The translations under genes and the position numbers were made by a program. DNA of 64,000 bases from Kaistia geumhonensis (GTDB lineage Bacteria > Pseudomonadota > Alphaproteobacteria > Rhizobiales > Kaistiaceae), in the NCBI RefSeq assembly GCF_030815145.1, contig NZ_JAUSWJ010000001.1, positions 4,330,501-4,394,500 of the forward strand, in the 5' to 3' direction. The notes beneath the pieces are model-generated. The model saw only the letters and a list, made by a program, of their open reading frames with translations, did not search any database and had not been told where the DNA came from. Shown here in pieces: positions 57,018 to 64,000 of the stretch. The stretch's first letter is position 1. Each line of letters begins with the position of its first letter.

Positions 57018-58784
57018 ATGACACGGCAGATGACGGGCGCGGAAATGGTCGTCCAGGCGCTGATCGACCAGGGCGTCGAGCATCTTTTCGGCTATCCGGG
57101 CGGCGCCGTACTCCCGATCTATGACGAGATCTTCCAGCAGGACAAGCTCGAGCACATCCTCGTCCGCCACGAGCAGGCGGCCGGCCATGCGGCCGAGGGC
57201 TATGCGCGCTCGACCGGCAAGGTCGGCGTCGCGCTGGTGACCTCCGGCCCCGGCGCCACCAACATGGTGACGCCGCTGACCGACGCGCTGATGGACTCCA
57301 TCCCGATGGTCTGCATCACCGGCCAGGTCGCGACCCATCTCATCGGCTCGGACGCCTTCCAGGAGGCCGATACGGTCGGCATCACGCGGCCCTGCACCAA
57401 GCACAACTGGCTGGTCAAGGACGTCAACGACCTCTCGCGCATCCTGCACGAGGCCTTCTATGTCGCGCGCTCCGGCCGTCCCGGCCCGGTCGTCGTCGAC
57501 ATCCCCAAGGACGTCCAGTTCGCGACCGGCACCTATGAGGGTCCGGCCCGCGTCGCGCACAAGACGTATCATCCGCAGACCAAGGGCGACGATCGAGCCA
57601 TCCGGGCCGCGGTCGAGATGATCGCCAAGGCGAAGCGGCCGATCTTCTATACCGGTGGCGGCGTCATCAATTCCGGCCCCGACGCGACGCGGCTGCTGCG
57701 CGAATTCGTCCGCGAGACCGGCTTCCCGATCACCTCGACGCTGATGGGCCTCGGCGCCTACCCGGCCTCCGACCGGCAGTGGCTCGGCATGCTCGGCATG
57801 CACGGCACCTTCGAGGCCAACAATGCGATGCATGATTGCGATGTCATGATCGCCGTCGGCGCGCGGTTTGACGACCGCATCACCGGCCGCCTCGACGCCT
57901 TCTCGCCGGGCTCGAAGAAGATCCATATCGACATCGACCCATCTTCAATCAACAAAAACGTGCATGTCGATATCGGCATCATCGGCGATGTCGCCAGCGT
58001 GCTCGGGGAGATGCTGACGGCCTGGCGGGCCGGCAAGCACGCGGCCGAGCAGGCGGCGCTCAAGACCTGGTGGGGCGAGATCGAGCGCTGGCGTGGCCGG
58101 CGGAGCCTCGGCTATCGCCAGAGCGGCCAGACCATCATGCCGCAATATGCGATCGAGCAGCTCTACAAGAAGACGCTCGGCCGCGACGTCTACATCACGA
58201 CCGAGGTCGGCCAGCACCAGATGTGGGCGGCGCAGTATTTCGGCTTCGAGGAGCCGAACCGCTGGATGACCTCGGGCGGTCTCGGCACCATGGGCTATGG
58301 CCTGCCGGCGGCGCTCGGCGTCCAGGTCGCCCATCGCGACGCGCTGGTCATCGACATCGCTGGCGACGCCTCGATCCTCATGAACATGCAGGAGCTGTCG
58401 ACGGCCATCCAGCACGAGCTGCCGGTCAAGGCCTTCATCCTCAACAACCAGTATATGGGCATGGTGCGCCAGTGGCAGCAGCTGCTGCACGGCAACCGGC
58501 TGTCGCATTCCTATACGGATGCGCTGCCCGATTTCGTGAAGCTCGCCGAGGCCTATGGCGCGGTCGGCATCCGGGCGGAGAAGGTCTCCGATCTCGATGG
58601 TGCGATCGACGAGATGATCTCGGTCAAGCGGCCGGTGCTGTTCGATTGCCGCGTCGCCAATCTCGCCAACTGCTTCCCGATGATCCCCTCGGGCAAGGCG
58701 CATAACGAGATGCTGCTGTCCGAGGATGCCACCGACGAGGCGATCGCCACCGCGATCGACGAGGAAGGCAAGGCCCTGGTCTGA
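57018..58784 (+). CDS. ilvB: Acetolactate synthase, large catalytic subunit
   Basis: 588 residues. The TPP-activating Glu52 is in VRHEQAAGHAAEGYAR; the metal/TPP motif GDASILMNMQELSTA through LNNQYMGMV is in the C-terminal third; the FAD domain includes GVINSGPDATRLL. It makes acetolactate and acetohydroxybutyrate, the first common step to valine, leucine and isoleucine. GGAG precedes the ATG. Regulated by the leader upstream; ilvN follows by 87 bases. Confidence 0.96.
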   Translation: MTRQMTGAEMVVQALIDQGVEHLFGYPGGAVLPIYDEIFQQDKLEHILVRHEQAAGHAAEGYARSTGKVGVALVTSGPGATNMVTPLTDALMDSIPMVCITGQVATHLIGSDAFQEADTVGITRPCTKHNWLVKDVNDLSRILHEAFYVARSGRPGPVVVDIPKDVQFATGTYEGPARVAHKTYHPQTKGDDRAIRAAVEMIAKAKRPIFYTGGGVINSGPDATRLLREFVRETGFPITSTLMGLGAYPASDRQWLGMLGMHGTFEANNAMHDCDVMIAVGARFDDRITGRLDAFSPGSKKIHIDIDPSSINKNVHVDIGIIGDVASVLGEMLTAWRAGKHAAEQAALKTWWGEIERWRGRRSLGYRQSGQTIMPQYAIEQLYKKTLGRDVYITTEVGQHQMWAAQYFGFEEPNRWMTSGGLGTMGYGLPAALGVQVAHRDALVIDIAGDASILMNMQELSTAIQHELPVKAFILNNQYMGMVRQWQQLLHGNRLSHSYTDALPDFVKLAEAYGAVGIRAEKVSDLDGAIDEMISVKRPVLFDCRVANLANCFPMIPSGKAHNEMLLSEDATDEAIATAIDEEGKALV

Positions 58785-58871
58785 GGAAGTTCGTCGCTCT
58801 GCCTTCTCCTCCGGGAGAGGGTAGGGGCGATGGCCTTCCGGCCGAGGATTGAACGCAAAGGAGCAATGACG

Positions 58872-59411
58872 ATGCAGCCCGGATCCGTCTACGCGATCAA
58901 GGAGGGCAAGGACGCCGTGGAGCAGCACACGCTGTCGATCCTGGTCGACAACGAGCCGGGCGTGCTGGCGCGTGTCATCGGCCTTTTCTCGGGCCGCGGC
59001 TACAATATCGAGAGCCTCACGGTCTCCGAGACGGAGCACCAGAAGCACCGCTCGCGCATCACGATCGTCACGACCGGCTCGGCGCAGGTGATCGACCAGA
59101 TCAAGGCGCAGCTCGGCCGCCTCGTCCCGGTACACCGCGTCATCGACCTGACGGTCGACGGCAAGGCTATCGAGCGTGAGCTGATGCTCATCAAGGTACG
59201 CGGCTCGGGCGATCATCGCTCCGAAGCGCTGCGCCTCGCCGAGGCTTTCCGGGCGCGCGTCATCGATGCGACGACGGAGAGCTTCGTGTTCGAGCTCACC
59301 GGCAAGACCGACAAGCTCGACCAGTTCATCGTGCTTATGCAGCCGCTTGGCCTCGTGGAGGTGTCGCGCACCGGCATCGCCGCCATCGCCCGCGGCCCCG
59401 AGGCGACCTGA
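58872..59411 (+). CDS. ilvN: Acetolactate synthase, small regulatory subunit
   Basis: 179 residues, also called ilvH. The N-terminal ACT domain HTLSILVDNEPGVLARVIGL and following SGRGYNIESLTV bind valine for feedback inhibition; the C-terminal ALS_ss domain follows. The ATG giving MQPGSVYAI is eight bases after AAAGGAG; an ATG two codons earlier is too close to that site. A partly palindromic GC-rich stretch lies in the 87-base gap after ilvB. Confidence 0.95.
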   Translation: MQPGSVYAIKEGKDAVEQHTLSILVDNEPGVLARVIGLFSGRGYNIESLTVSETEHQKHRSRITIVTTGSAQVIDQIKAQLGRLVPVHRVIDLTVDGKAIERELMLIKVRGSGDHRSEALRLAEAFRARVIDATTESFVFELTGKTDKLDQFIVLMQPLGLVEVSRTGIAAIARGPEAT

Positions 59412-59607
59412 CAGCGCCTATGTTCTGAATCTGGTCCCCTTCGGATTTCTAGCCGAAATCCGCGGGGGATCGTCGGGCTCGCCCGGCTGGACGGCCAATC
59501 CGTCGTTCCCCTTCACCAGAATCCCGCACATCTCGCCGTTTCCGTCGCACGACAGGAGCGCGAAGCAAAGGCCGATCGGTCAAACTTGACCTTGCGGCCG
59601 CAACTCG

Positions 59608-59634
59608 ATACCAAGACGCGAACCGTACGGTACG
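59608..59634 (+). promoter_or_regulatory. Candidate operator of the TetR-type regulator
   Basis: The perfect ten-base palindrome ACCGTACGGT (59622-59631) is followed by a second GTACGGTACG copy. It lies just downstream of a plausible promoter (CTTGAC at 59585-59590, ATACC near 59608) and about 75 bases before the tetR start. Position suggests autorepression; no experiment supports it here. Confidence 0.45.
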
Positions 59635-59704
59635 GTACGCTGCAACGCAGCATTGGTGCTCCGGCGTGGCCTTCAGGGCAGCGGGCGGGGCGGGGAGTGG
59701 GCGT

Positions 59705-61443
<1,739 letters not shown>

Positions 61444-61451
61444 TGACTGCG

Positions 61452-61473
61452 GGCGGCTGCCTCAGTGGCCGCC
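61452..61473 (+). terminator. Weak terminator-like hairpin after ilvC
   Basis: GGCGGC (61452-61457) pairs with GCCGCC (61468-61473), followed by TGTGTTCCT rather than a clean T run. A second stem, GGGTGGGGG/CCCTCACCC (61488-61513), lies behind it and resembles the dispersed intergenic palindromes. The rest of the gap to 61700 shows no gene. Confidence 0.45.
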
Positions 61474-61700
61474 TGTGTTCCTAGCGCGGGTGGGGGCGAA
61501 GAGGCCCTCACCCAAGCCCTCATCCCGAGGGTAGGCGCGCGCTGCGGCCTCTGACGTGCTCGCATCGCTAACGATTGTCCGACACGATGATTGCGCTACT
61601 CGGCCCAGGCCTCCACTCCCGTTCGCGGGACATGGGACTGGTGAGCGTCATTATCCGCCGCTGACGGCCATGCTGCGTCGGACGCGTCGCCGCACCCCCA

Positions 61701-62192
61701 CTACAGCCTCAGCCCCATGAAGATCGTGCCGCCGACCGGCGTCTCGTAATAGGGCGGGATCACCTCGAAGCCGAACGAGCGGTAGAGCGCCAGCGCGGCG
61801 GGCAGTTCCGGCAAGGTGTCGAGGCGCATCTCGCGATGGCCGGCCGCCCTAGCGGCGGCGATCACCGCAGCGGCCAGAGCCCGTCCGATGCCGAGACCTC
61901 GTCCCTCCGGCGCCACATAGAGACGCTTCATCTCGGCGATACCTTCGCCGAGCTGCCGCATCGCAACGCAGCCGATCGGCATTCCGTTCGCGTCGCGTGC
62001 GAGCAGCAACGCTCCCTCCGGCGGCGCATAGCGACCGGGGAGGCCGGCGAGCTCGCCCTCGAAATCCTGGAAGCAGAGGTCGAAGGATAGCGTCGCGGCA
62101 TAGGCCCTGAAAAGACGGGCGATGTCGGCGATCTCGGATGCCGTCGCCGCAGGGGCGATGGCGAACGACGCCGGTGTCGCTGCGTCGGCCAT
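61701..62192 (-). CDS. GNAT-family N-acetyltransferase in an operon with a methionine aminopeptidase
   Basis: 163 residues. The acetyl-CoA loop is APEGRGLGIGRALAAAV and the fold ends with LALYRSFGFEVIPPYY. The substrate is unknown. Its ATG lies two bases after the stop of the upstream aminopeptidase gene, so it is the third gene of a ParD-like/MetAP/GNAT unit. Both protein N-terminal acetylation and toxin-type acetylation of aminoacyl-tRNA occur in this superfamily; the sequence does not decide. Confidence 0.85.
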   Translation of the reverse strand: MADAATPASFAIAPAATASEIADIARLFRAYAATLSFDLCFQDFEGELAGLPGRYAPPEGALLLARDANGMPIGCVAMRQLGEGIAEMKRLYVAPEGRGLGIGRALAAAVIAAARAAGHREMRLDTLPELPAALALYRSFGFEVIPPYYETPVGGTIFMGLRL

Positions 62193-62194
62193 GG

Positions 62195-62974
62195 TTACGC
62201 GCGCCTCCCCGCTAGTCCGGACTCGCCGCGCCGCAGCGTCAGGACATCGACGCCGGTCTGCGTCACGGCGACCGTGTGCTCGAACTGCGCCGAGAGCTTT
62301 CCGTCATCCGTGACCACCGTCCAGCCGTCGTCTTCGGTGGTGACCTTGCGCGTGCCCTGGTTGATCATCGGCTCGATGGTGAAGACCATCCCTTCGCGAA
62401 GCCTGGTTCCGGTGCCCGGCCGGCCGTAATTGAGGACCTGAGGTTCCTCATGCATTTCGCGGCCGATGCCATGTCCACAATAATCGCGCACGACCGCGTA
62501 GCCGTTCTTCTTGGCATGACGTTCGATCGCGTAGCCGATATCGCCGATATGCTTGCCGGGCCTCACTTCGCGGATGCCGCGCCACATCGCCTCCTGCGCC
62601 ACGCGGACCAGCCGGCGCGCCGCGGGCGAGGCGTCGCCGACGAGATAGGTCTTGCTCGAATCCGCGATGAAGCCGTTTTTCTCGAGCGTGATGTCGAAAT
62701 TCACGATGTCGCCGTCCGACAAAATCACTGCAGAATCCGGCACTCCATGACAAACAACATGGTTTATCGAACAATTGAGGACATAGGCGAAGCCGTACTG
62801 TCCCTTGCTCGCCGGCCGGGCCGCGAGATCGACCGTGATGAAGCGCTCGACGAGATCGTTGACCGCGAGCGTCGAAAGGCCGACGAGCTCCAGCCCGTCC
62901 AGCATCTCGAAGACGGAGGCGAGCATCCGCCCCGAGATGCGCATCAGCGCCAGCTCGTCAGGTGACTTGACCAT
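62195..62974 (-). CDS. map: Type I methionine aminopeptidase (operon paralogue)
   Basis: 259 residues. All five metal ligands are in place: Asp94 (VNFDIT), Asp105 (IADSSKTY), His168 (CGHGIGR), Glu201 (FTIEPMI) and Glu232 (FEHT); His76 in CHGVPD is the substrate histidine. It removes the initiator methionine. There is no N-terminal zinc-finger extension. The start overlaps the stop of the ParD-like gene by one base (TGATG). Alphaproteobacteria usually have another, housekeeping map gene, so this is probably a paralogue; that gene is not in the window. Confidence 0.93.
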   Translation of the reverse strand: MVKSPDELALMRISGRMLASVFEMLDGLELVGLSTLAVNDLVERFITVDLAARPASKGQYGFAYVLNCSINHVVCHGVPDSAVILSDGDIVNFDITLEKNGFIADSSKTYLVGDASPAARRLVRVAQEAMWRGIREVRPGKHIGDIGYAIERHAKKNGYAVVRDYCGHGIGREMHEEPQVLNYGRPGTGTRLREGMVFTIEPMINQGTRKVTTEDDGWTVVTDDGKLSAQFEHTVAVTQTGVDVLTLRRGESGLAGRRA

Positions 62975-63180
62975 CAGGCGGCAGCCAGATCGCTCGCGCG
63001 CCGTCCGGCCGCCTCGCGCTGCATGCTGACGATCTCGGTGAACGAGAGCGTCGGGTTGGCCTCGGCCAGCATGCCGATCTTCATCCAGAATTCGGCCTGG
63101 GCATTGATGGAGCGGCACATGACGGCGCTGGCGAGGCGCGCTTCCTCATGCAGTTCGTCGTCGATCTTCACGATGCCCAT
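62974..63180 (-). CDS. ParD-like antitoxin-family protein
   Basis: 68 residues with a ribbon-helix-helix N-terminus (GIVKIDDELHEEARLASAVM) and the SINAQAEFWMKIG segment of the ParD_like family (PF11903). Proteins of this type resemble the DNA-binding half of ParDE antitoxins. No parE follows; a methionine aminopeptidase does, translationally coupled. GGAGG lies upstream of the ATG. It probably binds the dyad over its own promoter. Confidence 0.85.
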   Translation of the reverse strand: MGIVKIDDELHEEARLASAVMCRSINAQAEFWMKIGMLAEANPTLSFTEIVSMQREAAGRRASDLAAA

Positions 63181-63202
63181 GCTACTGCCTCCGTTCTCAA
63201 CG

Positions 63203-63238
63203 ATACGGAACGTATATGGTTTGTATCGGGGCCGTCAA
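63203..63238 (-). promoter_or_regulatory. Promoter and dyad of the ParD-like/map/GNAT operon
   Basis: On the minus strand TTGACG (63238-63233) and TATACG (63216-63211) are 16 bases apart. The -10 is covered by a perfect dyad ATACG-GAA-CGTAT (63203-63215), and a wider pair GATAC/GTATC (63202-63206, 63223-63227) frames it. The start codon is 23 bases away. This layout suggests autoregulation by the ribbon-helix-helix protein. Confidence 0.6.
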
Positions 63239-63255
63239 TGCCGGGGGGCGGCGGC

Positions 63256-64000
63256 TCAGCCTTCTCGCGGCATGTCACCGGCCTCGCGGCGCGATGCTCT
63301 TGCCATTCGAATTGCGAGCGGGATCGCGAGGAGGGGCCAGATCGTGGAGGTCGCCGCGAGGGCGATCGCCGCGCGCGAGGCGCCGGTGACGCCGCCGGGA
63401 TCGGCGAAGCCGGCGAGATTGGCGACCATGCCTGCGGCCGCGGTGCCGAGCGCGCTGGCGAAGAGCTGAACCGTCGTCATGCCGCCGGAGGCGAGTTCCT
63501 GCTCGTCGGGAGGCGCATAGTGATAGACGCGCGTCACGAGGCTCGGCCAACTGATGCCAATGCCGAAACCCATGAGCGTCAGGCTGGCGCAGAGGGCGAT
63601 CACGACGGGAAGAGCGCCGTCGCTCTGGACCGGCAGGAAGATCGTCAGCAGCACGATGCCGCCCAGCACGAGGAAGAGCCCCGTCAGGATCAGACCGCTG
63701 CCATCGCCGCGCCGCCAGCGTACGCTCGCCATCGTCCCGACCGTCCAGCCGATGGCGATGAGCGCGGCGAGATAGCCGGCGATGAGCGGGGACTGGCCGT
63801 GCAGCGTCTGCAGCAGATAGGGAACGAAGGTGTCCGGCTGCATGGCCATCATCAGCAGGACGATGATGAGATAGGTGGCGCCGAGCGGCGAGGCGAGGCT
63901 GAAGGCACCCTTGGGCAGCAGGCGGGCGTCGGCGCGTCGTTCGATACGGCCGATCCAGCCGGTCATCAGCAGCGCGATCGCGAGGCCGGCGGCGTTGAGC
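63256..64000 (-). CDS. MFS transporter, N-terminus beyond the window
   Basis: 248 residues are visible; the frame stays open to the last base (reading LNAAGLAIALLMTGW at the edge), so the N-terminal helices are missing. At least seven hydrophobic segments follow, including IGISWPSLVTRVYHYAPPDE and GGMTTVQLFASALGTAAAGM, as in drug/H+ antiporter-like MFS proteins. Substrate unknown. Convergence or operon context upstream cannot be judged. Confidence 0.82.
   Translation of the reverse strand, partial: LNAAGLAIALLMTGWIGRIERRADARLLPKGAFSLASPLGATYLIIVLLMMAMQPDTFVPYLLQTLHGQSPLIAGYLAALIAIGWTVGTMASVRWRRGDGSGLILTGLFLVLGGIVLLTIFLPVQSDGALPVVIALCASLTLMGFGIGISWPSLVTRVYHYAPPDEQELASGGMTTVQLFASALGTAAAGMVANLAGFADPGGVTGASRAAIALAATSTIWPLLAIPLAIRMARASRREAGDMPREG

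Overview
The window is a contiguous, GC-rich (about two thirds G+C), gene-dense piece of an alphaproteobacterial chromosome, most likely from the order Hyphomicrobiales (Rhizobiales). The evidence is the order of the division and cell-wall cluster (murD-ftsW-murG-murC-murB-ddl-ftsQ-ftsA-ftsZ-lpxC), an FtsZ with a very long linker, a circularly permuted two-piece tmRNA, an alpha-type SspB, DUF4169 and DUF4170 proteins, and a RamB/ScfR-type regulator beside isocitrate lyase. I cannot name the genus. No rRNA, tRNA, CRISPR array, prophage or insertion sequence is visible.

Layout. 1-14.8 kb: peptidoglycan precursor and divisome operon (murD is cut by the window start), then lpxC, bamD and recN. 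A CtrA-like box lies in the gap before ddl. 14.8-20.2 kb: methyltransferase, Bcr/CflA efflux pump, glyoxylate-shunt regulator and aceA with a small DUF4170 protein. 20.3-31.3 kb: ligA, a PRC-barrel protein, Xaa-Pro aminopeptidase, prmA, a UvrD/PcrA helicase and an FAD-linked (D-lactate/glycolate-type) dehydrogenase. 31.3-41.6 kb: a very large AsmA protein, RHH and DUF4169 small proteins, fumC, a Na/phosphate symporter, sspB and the tmRNA gene ssrA, and a second Bcr/CflA pump. 41.8-53.9 kb: thyA, an accessory block (DUF4424, GNAT, MarR-DUF1398, periplasmic ClpP-fold protein, APC permease, UPF0114), folA, and the hflK-hflC-DUF2065-degP membrane quality-control set, then a sarcosine-oxidase-family enzyme. 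53.9-61.4 kb: serB, miaA, a pentapeptide-periodic protein, and the branched-chain amino acid genes ilvB-ilvN-tetR-ilvC with an attenuator. 61.4-64 kb: a GNAT-methionine aminopeptidase-ParD-like operon and a truncated MFS transporter.

How the genes work together. The first 12 kb form lipid II and drive septation, and many starts overlap the preceding stop. ssrA and sspB place the tagging RNA next to the adaptor that hands tagged proteins to ClpXP, while HflKC and DegP cover membrane and periplasmic proteolysis. ilvB/N/C are the common branched-chain pathway, with a leader peptide carrying an Ile-Val-Val-Leu run before a terminator.

Most notable non-routine observations: (i) the AsmA protein and an unlinked, exported ClpP-fold protein end in the same 23-residue sequence (21 identical, with 11 synonymous codon changes); (ii) a ParD-like/MetAP/GNAT operon with a dyad over its promoter; (iii) the ilvB attenuator; (iv) ssrA beside sspB; (v) a duplicated MarR operator.
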